DNA from: Mytilus californianus
Lineage: Eukaryota; Mollusca; Bivalvia; Mytilida; Mytilidae
Assembly (NCBI RefSeq): GCF_021869535.1
Contig: NW_026262679.1
Coordinates: 81,589,143-81,653,142 of the forward strand
Reading direction: 5' to 3'
Length of the DNA stretch: 64,000 nucleotides
In this document: positions 47,901 to 55,023 of the stretch, one piece after another
Position numbering within the stretch: position 1 is the stretch's first letter
How the letters are laid out: the number at the start of each line of letters is the position of its first letter
Notes under the pieces: generated by a model
What the model was told of the DNA's origin: nothing
Databases searched by the model: none
The model's input: only the letters and a program-made list of their open reading frames with translations
Translations under genes and position numbers: made by a program

Positions 47901-49598
47901 GCTCACTACTATTGTGCCAAAATTAAACAAAACAATTGGACGAAGCACCAAAATTACACACACCAAAATAAAACACATGCCTTTTGAGAGAAAACCGCCA
48001 AAATTTCCCAATTTACGGTATATCAAAATGATTTTGACATATTAAACACACCTAAAACATTGAATTTAGAATGAAAACCTATTTTTAAACTGAGTTATAA
48101 AACAGGTCAATGTTTATACACTGTCCCTACTTTTCATTGGTTCTCTGTTTAACTATTGACTCCGCCCAGAGGAAGGTTGTTCCGTAGCTAGTAAAGATTT
48201 CATGGTTCAGCTAGCAAGCAAGCAAACCAAAGATACTACCTTTACCTACACACTCAAGTCTATGTGCTGTAAGTTCAAATGAAATGATAGTCATTTTATG
48301 TAAAACTTTATCTTATCCTGACTTGTGCTGAAAAAAATTAACATACTCTTGATTGCATATTAGAGCGCACTGGTTCCCGAAAGTTGGGTAGTACAAAAAC
48401 AGGTTTTTCTGATCTGGACAACAGGGCAATTATGCCTCCTATTTTTTTTTTTTCATATATTTTTTATTATTCAAATGAAATTTTCAACAAGGGTTCTACA
48501 GTGATCCCAAGTCCTTTAGCTTTCATTTGATACCAAAAATACCAAAAAATTTACTTATTGACAAAGTGACACTATGCGTAGGAACTATTTTTTTTTATCA
48601 AAAATATGTACTACTTTCATGTATGTTCTTTCTGGATGTGCCGAATTACTGGTTCTATACCAACACATAACAATAAATGACATCAACATTTATTCTGTTA
48701 ACTATATTTACTGTGGATGCAGGAATTTGAAAAAAAAATAATGAAATAAATATTCAATCAAATATATATATATAGTTTATTTATTGAAACTAATATTACA
48801 AAATGGTCGATATACACAGAATAGCATATTATTTACGCCATTAAATATAAGATACTTAATTTAATGCGTTCGGTATAAATTTTATTTATACAGGAAACGC
48901 GCAAGAATATACTTATCATTCTTATCGAAAGACCCTATATGATTATCTGGGTATTTTTTTTCTGCATAAAAAAAATACCCGGCCAATGTTAAATTTGAGT
49001 CACTTTTAAAAAATTACATTTTAGAGCTTATAAAGAATCTATGGTATTAGACTAATAGATGGCTTTTTCTTTTTGGTTTTTTACTTTATGTGGTGATTTT
49101 TTTTTTTTATATTTGATGTATTATTAGTATCTTCTGTCTTTTAAAGATGTTTGCTACTCTGTTTTAAAATAACGAGCTTTTTAAAAGATTGTTATAAATT
49201 GATAGCATATAAATAACAGGACTTAAAAAGCAGAAAAAATACAGGTTCGTGTCCTTGTTTTTGAGACATAATAAAATTGAAAATTTGGCTGGAAATGATT
49301 TTCTCTAAATTTTTCATACATCTAACATTGGAAATTCTTTTCAAAATTTATGAAAAAATAACAAGGATTTTATAGGATTTTCATAAAAGAATTCTTAAAA
49401 TATATGTTATAAAATTATGAAAAGAAAAGAGATTAGCGGGCAAAATTTGTATTGGCACTGCATTGATAAAACTAGAGGATTCCGAATATCTGACAAAAAG
49501 TCAAACACAAGACTAGCGAACATCCTTAATTTTGTGGTATCTGTGTATAAAAACTTACCTATCAGGATAAAGATGAATGCATAATTTGAAAGGACCAT
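20255..49598 (-). CDS. Gene A: secreted 17-EGF, double-VWA protein (23 exons, 1,134 aa)
   Basis: Complete model from 23 exons, listed separately, summing to 3,405 nt including stop. All have GT-AG borders and compatible phases. Domains in order: signal peptide 1-16; propeptide to the furin-type site RNKR 46-49; unrecognised Cys-rich domain 50-107 (C54, C61, C68, C80, C86, C92, C98, C106); EGF module 108-146; sixteen cbEGF modules of 38 residues at 147-754; VWA domain 755-940 with intact MIDAS (DTSFS 768-772, T838, D870); second VWA 941-1134 with degenerate MIDAS (DTNKN 955-959). No transmembrane segment or GPI tail is evident, so it should be secreted. EGF arrays with VWA domains are typical of matrix and adhesion proteins; the actual role (matrix, byssus, shell, immunity or gamete) cannot be read from the sequence. 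Confidence 0.85.
21640..23040 (-). mobile_element. Decayed RT retroelement in gene A intron 22
   Basis: The minus strand, read across several frameshifts and stops, shows the order of an RT related to the one at 14 kb: an upstream block with [13 protein letters not shown] (about 22,275), a WIPK block (about 22,066-22,078), KCSMKPL soon after, then [32 protein letters not shown] and [11 protein letters not shown] (about 21,710-21,850). The match is by eye. The upstream ORFs 22.4-23.04 kb may belong to the same insertion. It has no intact ORF. Confidence 0.5.
23564..23837 (-). CDS. Gene A exon 22: second half of VWA domain 1 (850-940)
   Basis: 274 nt, phase 0 to 1, TTTTGCAG acceptor, GTAGTA donor. 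[15 protein letters not shown] carries the third MIDAS position (D870), IITAAVG is the following strand, and the domain closes at PENC. Confidence 0.88.
23929..23966. repeat. (TC)19 microsatellite
   Basis: 38 bases of uninterrupted TC just upstream (in gene A direction) of exon 22's acceptor, about 90 bases away. On the transcribed strand it is a GA run. Confidence 0.9.
25139..25422 (-). CDS. Gene A exon 21: first half of VWA domain 1 (755-849)
   Basis: 284 nt, phase 1 to 0, CCAG acceptor, GAG|GTAAAC donor. [18 protein letters not shown] gives beta-strand 1 and the MIDAS DxSxS (768-772). [17 protein letters not shown] is the next core strand, and AATYTLPAL supplies the MIDAS threonine (838). 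Confidence 0.9.
25576..25640. repeat. F1 head fragment
   Basis: aaataaggagatgtggtatg, cttgcaaatgagacagg and tccactagagtt match the start of F1; the rest is absent. Confidence 0.55.
25847..25960 (-). CDS. Gene A exon 20: last EGF module (717-754)
   Basis: 114 nt, GACAG acceptor, GTGAAT donor. [38 protein letters not shown]. The most divergent cbEGF unit, without the VPGY block; it joins directly to the VWA exon. Confidence 0.85.
26190..26430. repeat. Diverged F2 fragment
   Basis: cgaaatgctcatctggtgca, gtatcaccagcccagtagat, catggcatgaaaatacgg and tatttcggcctcga follow the order of the F2-related copy at 27.46-27.75 kb. Confidence 0.45.
26700..26945. repeat. F3 dispersed repeat in gene A intron 19
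   Basis: Same block order as 4,913-5,190: gaccaaaagacaaacagcag, agcaacacggacctaacca, aaccggggtgacatcaga, ctccggaagagtaagcagat, ccacatgtggaacccatcgtg. Confidence 0.6.
27460..27745. repeat. F2-related dispersed repeat
   Basis: ccagtactttggtactggca, tgaaaatacggtttttatg, atgtatctccctcatgcaaag, tttggctatactttttgg, tatagctcttcatattttt and cgaaatgcacacctggtgca. The 3' end differs from the 6.9 kb copy, so it is a subfamily. Confidence 0.55.
28249..28362 (-). CDS. Gene A exon 19: cbEGF module, T-type (679-716)
   Basis: 114 nt, TTTTAG acceptor. [38 protein letters not shown] large foldback (28,404-28,559) sits 41 bases upstream of its acceptor, where the branch point would be expected. Confidence 0.85.
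28404..28559. repeat. Foldback element with 54-bp inverted repeats
   Basis: Left arm 28,404-28,457 and right arm 28,506-28,559 pair over 54 bases with about 8 mismatches. Key matching blocks are ataacagca, gttgaaga and ttgccgccgtca. The 48-base loop is gcgt-rich. It probably forms a stable hairpin in the gene A transcript. Confidence 0.75.
28954..29113. repeat. 40-bp tandem repeat, four units
   Basis: Units start near 28,954, 28,994, 29,034 and 29,075. Each reads aatatt-aaatattttcat followed by atttaagaaatgattatcag with few changes. Lies in gene A intron 18, about 100 bases past exon 18's donor. Confidence 0.8.
29217..29330 (-). CDS. Gene A exon 18: cbEGF module, M-type (641-678)
   Basis: 114 nt, TTTACAG acceptor like exons 10 and 13. 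[37 protein letters not shown]; Phe replaces Tyr at the hydroxylation-pattern aromatic. Confidence 0.85.
30150..30345. repeat. F2 copy, diverged
   Basis: actcccatacgcaaagttgac, gaatttggctat, gttatttttggtcat, aaagctc, gggtttgagcaatcctgat, gaaggtaaatccaggaaag and gcggacgtac in F2 order. Confidence 0.55.
30846..30959 (-). CDS. Gene A exon 17: cbEGF module, S-type (603-640)
   Basis: 114 nt. [37 protein letters not shown]. Precedes M-type exon 18 and T-type exon 19, an older version of the S-M-T order. Confidence 0.85.
31891..32004 (-). CDS. Gene A exon 16: cbEGF module, Y-type (565-602)
   Basis: 114 nt, GTTAGC donor. [37 protein letters not shown]. Paralogous to exon 7 and, including both flanking introns, to gene B exon 5. 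Confidence 0.85.
32835..33150. repeat. F4 and F1 fragments inside the inserted block of intron 15
   Basis: 32,835-32,965 holds gtttcgtctacaaaagactc, atcggtgactctcgaataaa and gcgcaatgaggacccaaaa, as at 39.4 kb. 33,040-33,150 holds ggtatgattgccaatgagac, ctctcaacaagagaccaaat and cactgtacggcctt (F1). Confidence 0.6.
33244..33357 (-). CDS. Gene A exon 15: cbEGF module, S-type (527-564)
   Basis: 114 nt. [37 protein letters not shown]. Partner of exon 12. The intron 3' of it received an insertion of about 640 bases (about 32,580-33,215) that the exon 12 copy lacks. Confidence 0.85.
33848..33961 (-). CDS. Gene A exon 14: cbEGF module, T-type (489-526)
   Basis: 114 nt, TTTTAG acceptor. [37 protein letters not shown]. 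Partner of exon 11. Confidence 0.85.
34218..34331 (-). CDS. Gene A exon 13: cbEGF module, M-type (451-488)
   Basis: 114 nt. [37 protein letters not shown]. Near-identical to exon 10. Confidence 0.85.
34765..34878 (-). CDS. Gene A exon 12: cbEGF module, S-type (413-450)
   Basis: 114 nt. [37 protein letters not shown]. Partner of exon 15; the intron 5' of it (34.88-35.2 kb) is nearly the same as that 5' of exon 15 (33.36-33.65 kb). Confidence 0.85.
35688..35801 (-). CDS. Gene A exon 11: cbEGF module, T-type (375-412)
   Basis: 114 nt, TTTTAG acceptor. [37 protein letters not shown]. Partner of exon 14, with an older relative at exon 19. Confidence 0.85.
36026..36139 (-). CDS. Gene A exon 10: cbEGF module, M-type (337-374)
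   Basis: 114 nt, TTTACAG acceptor. [37 protein letters not shown]. Differs from exon 13 at only a couple of residues; first exon of the duplicated triplet 10-12. Confidence 0.85.
36555..36855. repeat. F2 copy in gene A intron 9
   Basis: cactgctgatggacttgtag, gtgtatcatcagctaagttg, ttacatggtttataa and cgcttcggacgcacgaaatt, ending ttcataaagtgtcattttca. Same order as the 6.9 kb copy, with the centre diverged. Confidence 0.55.
37031..37733. mobile_element. 703-bp element with perfect 18-bp terminal inverted repeats
   Basis: attaaaggggcattagct (37,031-37,048) and its exact reverse complement agctaatgcccctttaat (37,716-37,733) bound a region without a transposase-like ORF. A/T-rich dinucleotides flank both sides, so a TA- or AT-type target duplication is possible but not provable. 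Non-autonomous DNA transposon in intron 9. Confidence 0.75.
38854..38967 (-). CDS. Gene A exon 9: cbEGF module (299-336)
   Basis: 114 nt, GTAAAT donor. [39 protein letters not shown]; closest to exons 6, 12 and 15. Confidence 0.85.
39395..39515. repeat. F4 dispersed repeat
   Basis: cgcgcgtttcatctacaaaa, gactcatcagtgacgctcga and gcaatgagaacccaaaaatc; a second copy is at 32.8 kb. Confidence 0.6.
39739..39852 (-). CDS. Gene A exon 8: cbEGF module (261-298)
   Basis: 114 nt, GTATTA donor. [39 protein letters not shown]. More diverged than its neighbours, with no near-identical partner in the array. Confidence 0.85.
40170..40283 (-). CDS. Gene A exon 7: cbEGF module, Y-type (223-260)
   Basis: 114 nt with GTCAGC donor. 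[24 protein letters not shown]. The DYNEC start groups it with exon 16 and gene B exon 5. Its donor-side intron also resembles theirs. Confidence 0.85.
41660..41815. repeat. F3 fragment
   Basis: Blocks cgacgaaaagacaaatgcag, agcaacacgaaccccacca and ctggtactcttgaaagatga follow the F3 order; the distal part is missing. Confidence 0.5.
42297..42410 (-). CDS. Gene A exon 6: cbEGF module (185-222)
   Basis: 114 nt, phase 1-1. [16 protein letters not shown] with calcium lead-in [14 protein letters not shown] fits the Asp/Asn hydroxylation pattern C-x-D-x4-Y-x-C. Confidence 0.85.
42846..42959 (-). CDS. Gene A exon 5: cbEGF module (residues 147-184)
   Basis: 114 nt, CACAG acceptor, GTATTT donor. Starts [15 protein letters not shown]: only S-S-P separates C1 and C2, one residue shorter than the other modules, while [10 protein letters not shown] and [13 protein letters not shown] supply the rest. 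Confidence 0.8.
43212..43500. repeat. F1 copy (well preserved) in gene A intron 4
   Basis: gtggtatgattgccaatcag, ctctccacaagagaccaagt, gtcaccgtacggccttcaa, ataccgcatagtcagctata, aaaggccccgaaatgaca, aactaacggcctaatctatg, gaattacaggctcctgactt. Best reference copy of F1 in the window. Confidence 0.75.
43609..43894 (-). mobile_element. 5'-truncated copy of the RT element (3' tail only)
   Basis: Reverse complement of about 15,696-15,985: tttgagaatggaaatgggga, gacaacaacccgaccaaaga, cccgcacccggaggcg, cttcagctggcccctaaaca and gcggcggggttaaacat. Similarity is high. Lies in gene A intron 4, 100 bases from an F1 copy. Confidence 0.75.
44221..44337 (-). CDS. Gene A exon 4 (EGF module without calcium signature)
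   Basis: 117 nt, phase 1-1, residues 108-146. Six cysteines: [30 protein letters not shown]. The region between C3 and C4 (QETSSTTYE) lacks the hydroxylation consensus seen in the later modules. Three nucleotides longer than the standard 114-nt modules. Confidence 0.85.
44845..44990. repeat. F2 fragment
   Basis: tatgtcccttgtggtcatat, agctcctcacattttatg, tggctttcaa, gtgagcgttcctgatgaatg and cttcagacgcacaaaatt match the distal half of F2. Confidence 0.55.
45231..45345 (-). CDS. Gene A exon 3 (Cys-rich domain)
   Basis: 115 nt, phase 0 to 1, TTTCAG acceptor and GTAATT donor. Residues 70-107: [12 protein letters not shown], then six further-spaced cysteines including [11 protein letters not shown]. 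Together with the end of exon 2 this makes an eight-cysteine domain I cannot name. Conserved with gene B exon 3. Confidence 0.85.
45975..46085. repeat. F2 tail fragment
   Basis: tcggctttgagcgttcctaa, tgaaggtaaatccagaaaag, cgctttggacgcattgaatt and ataacgtcttgttttcactt. Confidence 0.6.
46150..46420. repeat. F1 copy, diverged
   Basis: acatgattgctaactactat, gagaaaccaaataacg, cattcaacaatgaacataa, cccattccgaatagtcagct, atagcaggccctgatatgac and aaacgagaaaactagcagcc in F1 order; in gene A intron 2. Confidence 0.6.
46590..46700. repeat. Inverted F3-related fragment
   Basis: ttttttgccatggcgatgtc, agtctttttatcgacttatg and agtttaaatatccgtc resemble the reverse complement of the F3 head at 4,920-5,000. 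The plus-strand ORF here is repeat-derived and not called. Confidence 0.45.
47049..47215 (-). CDS. Gene A exon 2 (propeptide with RNKR site)
   Basis: 167 nt, residues 14-69, ending in phase 0 at ATG|GTAAAG. Encodes [14 protein letters not shown] and [12 protein letters not shown], shared with gene B. Two in-frame acceptors, 9 nt apart, precede AATTATC: TTGTAG at 47,216 and TTCTAG at 47,207. Using the inner one would remove three residues (GLL) and match gene B exactly. Confidence 0.85.
47365..48273. mobile_element. 909-bp element with long (about 150-bp) terminal inverted repeats
   Basis: Left arm from 47,365 (cttacagcacatag, aaaggtagtatctttg, ttgcttgcttgctagctga, ccatgaaatc, gggcggagtcaatag, agagaaccaatcaaaagtag). 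It is matched in reverse by the arm ending at 48,273 (ctacttttcattggttctct, ctattgactccgccc, gatttcatgg, tcagctagcaagcaagcaa, ctatgtgctgtaag). Interior is non-coding, with repeated gccaaaat motifs. Lies in gene A intron 1. Confidence 0.75.
49559..49598 (-). CDS. Gene A exon 1 (signal peptide)
   Basis: 40 nt from ATG 49,598: [13 protein letters not shown] plus one base, then GTAAGTTT donor. Strongly hydrophobic, like a signal peptide core. Same position and phase as gene B exon 1. A transposon-like element begins about 235 bases upstream. Confidence 0.75.
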
Positions 49599-49832
49599 CG
49601 TGTTTCTGTGAAAAAAAATATGAGGAAATTATTCATCTTGTGTGTTTTCAATCCATTTATTACATGACGTGTCAACACGTGCTATGTGTGACCAACGATG
49701 GCTTAAATAGGTATAACGTCATTGTGAGAAAAACGCCGTTAACTATGAACGTCACGTCAAATTCAGTAAACATACACATTTATTTCTTTACTGAATTTAA
49801 AGTCTGGATGGTATCCATTGGTACATTGTACA
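49577..49832 (-). promoter_or_regulatory. Short proximal upstream region of gene A
   Basis: Only about 235 bases separate the ATG from the hAT-like element at 49,833-50,862. They include a hairpin (aaattcagtaaa / tttactgaattt, about 49,757-49,803). No convincing TATA box was assigned, so the promoter may lie in or beyond the element, or in an unseen 5' UTR exon. Confidence 0.25.
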
Positions 49833-50862
49833 CAAGGTTAGCAACGTTTTACCCAGGCGGAAAACCCGGGTTTTCCCGGTCTGGGCAATACTCCCAGAAA
49901 CAGGTAATACTGCGCAATATGATTTTTTAAGCTTATTTTTACACAGAATAGTAAAGACTTGTTGTAGTTTCATAGTACTATAGCTAAATATATACATTTT
50001 ATACAGATAACCATTGAGAGCCATTTGTAGCGGATTGAAAATTCAGTTTTCTTCCTTTTCTCCAATAATTCTATATAAAGTTTTGCACATTTTAGGATAT
50101 ATGTACCTTGTTAATTTCCAAGCTTTGTTTCAATAATCTAAACTTTGAAAAAATGCATTTTATTACAGTGTTTAAGTGAATTGTAAATTTTAATTGTCAT
50201 ACAATCATATTGCTAGATAAACACCCTAGGGGGACATGTCATGAACACTTAAAGAAATGAAAAGGTTGATTATTGTTATGTAAACAAATCAGTGTTATAA
50301 TCTGAATAATTACTTATTAATTAGTGATGTACATATATATACTGCTTAGTAAACATTTTTAGAAATACTAATACAAAAATTGTTTATAAGTAATTTTCCT
50401 TACATATAATTGTTAATTCTTAATAGTTATATATATTTTTAAAAAATCAAATTAAATTTTTGGCTTTATGTTAACAGTAGTTTGACCAATCTCGACAGAA
50501 TGTTGAGTTAATTGATTTTTAGAAGGATTATTGAAAAAAGCTTTTCACATTTTGTCTAATGTGTCTTCATGTACATTAGAGTTGCTGGAACAATACTTTC
50601 TCAGAGTTAGTATATTACACTTTATAATAAGAGTCTCAAACAAGTGAACTTATAACTTAGAATACTATGTTTCATTGTATAAATATCTTTAATGTATTGT
50701 ATTTGTGATTAATCACTGAATCCTTTTTATAATTCAGATCAGTATTTCATATTACCCAGTATTGCCCTGTATTATCCAGTAAAACCCAGTAAAACCCAGG
50801 TTTTCCCAGTATTTCCCTCTGGGCTGGGCACTACTCATAAAACCCGGGTTTTTGCCAACCTG
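49833..50862. mobile_element. hAT-like non-autonomous element with 8-bp target duplication
   Basis: Flanked by attgtaca on both sides (49,825-49,832 and 50,863-50,870). Ends pair as caaggttagcaa versus caggttggcaa. The subterminal arms carry aaaacccgggttttcccgg-type palindromes and cagtattgccc/gggcaatact blocks in inverse order. An 8-bp duplication and ends near CAGG are typical of hAT elements. No transposase ORF is seen. Confidence 0.7.
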
Positions 50863-50879
50863 ATTGTACATCACGTTTT

Positions 50880-53070
50880 TCATATGAATAGTTAAAAATC
50901 AATTTAAAATGGTATACATGTACTACATTCTTTTTGTCAATGTATTTATGTATCGTTGATATAATTATTGAACATTTGCACCCAAGTTGAATGCTTTCTA
51001 GGAGTGCAACTATTTTGAATAGTCATGTTGTATTATATTTTCGTTGCTTTGTCATATTTAATGCTTTCAATAAATAATTTATTTATTCATTCATTTTGCA
51101 ATAACAAAATCAATTTAGGCACATATGGTCATTTAGTTTTATATTACTTAATAAAAAGTAAAACAACAAAAAGCGTCACATAAAAAAATGAAAAATTTAC
51201 AGATATTTTACCAGGGTGGATTTCATAATAATCGTGTTAGTCGGATGATTTATGTCGAAAGTTTAATGTTATTTTTTCTACATACGAAGGTCGGTGGGCC
51301 TTTACAAATATAATTATAAACTACTTTCATGAATTGTACGTGTCCAAATTATCAAAATAAGAAATTAGTCAAGAAAAGAAAAGTCTAAAGGGACAAAGAA
51401 TTGTTAAAATAATTTCAACTTTATACACAACATATTTTAGAATACCAGTACACTGACCTTCTTGTTAACTGAAGAGCACCGCTTCTTAAAGCAACTTCAA
51501 TAAGTCAAAAATATTTTACAATGTTTAAATGTTTATACCATGCATGCATATACTTGTAATTGAGGTAAAAAGCTTCTTATCCAATGATTTAAACTTTTTC
51601 CACGTAAAGAGCAATTATTTTGAATAAATAAATACTTTTAATCTAAATATCGTTCAAGCAAAAAATAAAAGTATTGAAAATATTTAAATTGTTAAAAGAA
51701 CCAATGATGATAAGTTTTATTAATACAGCTACACGGAAGTAAAGGTAAAACCAGTGCCACCTTAATAAGTTTAACTTGTCAAAACAATCTTTTATTTCAA
51801 TTCATATTTATAACAACGAAGCCTTCTCTTCGTCCAGGTAATTAACAATACACAAAAGATACATGAGCAGAGTAATGAATAGAGACCCATTTACCGAATG
51901 ATATACTAGTATTTGATTTTCTACCACATAAATATTTTGGAGTTATTCATCATATACTGCATAAACCCTTTTCCTAGAGCAATAATTTGATTTTGAATTG
52001 TAGAATTATTACTTATATATTAAGAAATATTTTAGAACAAATATACGACAGTCATTCTCCATCGGATAACCTAGTCTAATATAGGAATAACTCTATGAAT
52101 TAAATATACTTCGTCTGAAATTTCGAAAAACAAGCTTGGATATGGAAAAATGTAGAGCCAATTACTCCTGTGATTGTTTCACTCGCAGATATAAAAGTTA
52201 CAAGTCCCATTGAAAATTTCCAAAATAATGTATATTATACTAGTATACTAAAAACCCAACAGTTTTGCATATTTCCCATTATTAAATATATTTTAGTGTT
52301 ACACGTTGCTTAGTAAATAATTTTGACCAAAAAAATTGCTGGGTGTTACTAACCAAATTGAAAATATTTATATTCAAAAGACAATCTACAGCTTAATTTC
52401 AAAGTTAATTTTGATTTTTTTATGAGAATATCCTTCTAAACCGTTTTGTACAAAATACTGAAAATTTGTCAAAACTTGTCTACTGTACATTTGATTTAAG
52501 ATTGAACGACTACTCCTACATAGTCTAGGTGTTACATAAATTTAGAGGACATTGGCCCACATATATCCCAGTTTCAAAATATCGAATTACGCTAATTTTT
52601 AAATGTTAATAAATTATATCAATCATACTGACTAAATTCACAATTCGTCACAACACATTTAATTTAAATATAGATCTGTACCCAGTAAATCTTGTTAATT
52701 TCAATAAAATGTGTAAAAAAAAATATAAAATCAATTATTTCAGTGTGCGTTATCTTTAATTGAATAATAAATACAAAAGAAAAATTTGAGGATGAAGTTC
52801 TGGTATATTTTTTATAAATATATGTATGCTGTCTTCCTACATAAGAGAAAAAATAAGTTCAATTTTTTTTTTAAATTAACGAGAACCTCATAATTTGTCA
52901 TTTTATCATACAATTCATAAATAAAATAAAAACAAGAAAGACCATCGCGATTTTTTTATTAATGCAGAATAAAAAAAAAATCTCAAATAAAAATGCAAAA
53001 TATAAATTCTAGATTTAAATGAATGAAAACCATAAACAGTGATAAAGGAATATTACATAATTCCATAGAA
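50880..53070. other. AT-rich DNA upstream of gene A, nothing recognised
   Basis: No ORF of note, no conserved exon and no clear repeat boundary. Very AT-rich with many homopolymer runs. Confidence 0.5.
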
Positions 53071-53074
53071 TAGC

Positions 53075-53289
53075 GAACGGAAACGAGGAATGTGTCAAAG
53101 AGACAACAACCCGATCAAAGAGAAGAAAACAGCCCAAGGCCACCATTTAAAAAGAAGTCCGAGTCCGATGTTATAATAGGTTACAGAAGAAACTAAGCAA
53201 AATGGCAATGATCAACATAAATCAACAAAGAACTACTGACATACCAGACCTCAATTAAACTGATCAAAAGATTATGTCCTCATCATTAA
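53075..53289 (-). mobile_element. Truncated, internally deleted copy of the RT element tail
   Basis: aggaatgtgtcaaagagaca, acaacccgatcaaagag and aaggccacca match the extreme 3' end (15.9-15.98 kb). Then, after a jump at about 53,150, aagtccgagtccgatgtta ... cctcaattaaactgatcaaa ... gattatgtcctcatcat match about 15,460-15,610. Confidence 0.65.
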
Positions 53290-53557
53290 GGAGTTGAATG
53301 CTTCTTTTTGTAAATTTATTGGGGTGTAAAAGCGTTGACCGAACTACATTTTGTATGAAGCGCGGCTGAAAATGTGCGCACTGTCAACGTTTTTACCCTA
53401 TAAAATTACCAAAATAAGCATTCAATAATTATAATTAAAATTTTTTTGTTATGATCATGAAAACACAATTTATATCAAGTTTTTCTTTTATTTCACTTTA
53501 TTGTGGCAGCTCATGGCAGGTCGTGTCATCATTAATGTTACATTTCATTTTGAAATG

Positions 53558-54896
53558 AAGGTTGATTTCAGAATGACGCGAGATTGATGTTAGCCAATCA
53601 AAATAACGTATTATAAGGAAACATATATGCAATGTATTTATATGAAAATCAGCCACAATTCCTTGCGATAGGGGTTTGGTTTCATGCCAGTATGAATTAT
53701 ACGAGAATACAACCCGTATCACAGCATGGCATAATTAGGGGTCAGAATTAAAATGTTAATTGTAGCGCATGCTTTATTTTCATTTAAGATAAAACCGAGA
53801 ATATTTATTAAGGTTGACTTCACAATGACGCGAGATTGATGTTAGCCAATCAAAATAACGTATTATAAGGAAACATATAGGCAATGTAATTATATGAAAA
53901 TCAACCACAATTCCTCGCGATAGGGGTTTGGTATCATGCCAGCATGAATTATACGAGAATATAACCCGTATCACAGCATGGCATAATTAAAGAACCTTAG
54001 TGAGCGCGCTCGCATACCCCACGTCCCCACATTGTCATTGGAGAAATAAGATAAGTGTAAGAAAAAAAAATTGTATCAGAAAAAAAATTGAATCATAATT
54101 TCCTGTCAATATGCATATCTACATAGTATGTCCTTATTATCTACACAGTTTCATGAAATTCTGTTGTGTGGTTTGAGAGGAGTTGCAATGACAAAAGGTT
54201 GCAGTAGTATATTGGGCAAATAAGTTCAAAGGGGAGTAACTCCTGGAAAAAAAGTGAATCGTAATTTCCTGTCGATATGCACATCTACGTAGTATGTCCT
54301 TATTGTCTGAAAAGATTTCATGAAATTCTGTTGTTTGGTTTGAGAGGAGTTGCGATGACAAAAGGTTGCAGTAGTATATTGGGCAAATAAGTTCAAAAGG
54401 GCGTAACTCGTGGAAAAAAATTGAATCGTAATTTCCTGTCAATATGCACATCTACATAGTATGTCCTTATTATCTGTAAAGGTTTCATGAAATTCTGTTG
54501 TGTGGTTTGAGAGGCGTTGCTATGACAAAAGGTTGCAGTAGTATATTGGGCAAATAAGTTCAAAGGGGCGTAACTCCTGGAAAAAAATTTGAATCGTAAT
54601 TTCCTGTCGATATGCACATCTACGTAGTATGTCTTTATTTTCTGAAAAGGTTTCATGAAATTCTGTTGTGTGGTTTGAGATGAGTTGCGATGACAAACTG
54701 TTGCAGTAGTACATTAAAGTAACTAAGTTCAAAAGGGCGTAACTCCTAGAAAAAGAATTGAATCGTAATTTCCTGTCGATATGCACAACTACATAGTGAA
54801 ATTCTGTTGTGTGGTTTGAGAGGAGTTGCGATGACAAGAAACAGGACTGACGGACTGACGGACTGACGGACTGACGGACGGACAGACAGACAGACG

Positions 54897-54950
<54 letters not shown>

Positions 54951-55023
54951 TAGACATCAGAATTAAAATGTTAATTGTAGCGCATGCTTTATTTACATTA
55001 AAGATAAAACAGAGAATATTTAT
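53558..55023. repeat. 252-bp tandem duplication, second unit split by an insertion
   Basis: Unit 1 is 53,558-53,809. Unit 2 is 53,810-53,989 and continues at 54,953-55,023. Shared blocks include aatgacgcgagattgatgtt, agccaatcaaaataacgtat, gcgataggggtttggt, acagcatggcataatta and gttaattgtagcgcatgctt. The split gives an internal empty-site control. Confidence 0.8.
53990..54952. mobile_element. 963-bp insertion with internal 167-bp satellite and GACGGACT microsatellite
   Basis: Bounded by comparison with the unit 1 empty site; ataatta occurs at both junctions (53,983-53,989 and 54,946-54,952). Near the ends, cataccccacg (about 54,012) and cgtggggtata (54,938-54,948) are inverted. Inside are about 4.5 tandem units of 166-169 bp starting at 54,090, 54,256, 54,423, 54,591 and 54,760 (the last shortened). 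A run of ctgacgga/cggacaga units follows at 54,848-54,905. Overlapping minus-strand ORFs of about 100 aa are products of the satellite, not genes. Confidence 0.75.

Noticed and set aside
20255..49598. Genes A and B being one gene
   Set aside because: Gene A ends with a stop after VWA2 and a poly(A) signal; gene B has its own signal-peptide exon 15 kb further on.
54137..54837. Overlapping minus-strand ORFs of about 90-105 aa
   Set aside because: They restate the 167-bp satellite in different frames; repeated peptide blocks come from the DNA repeat.
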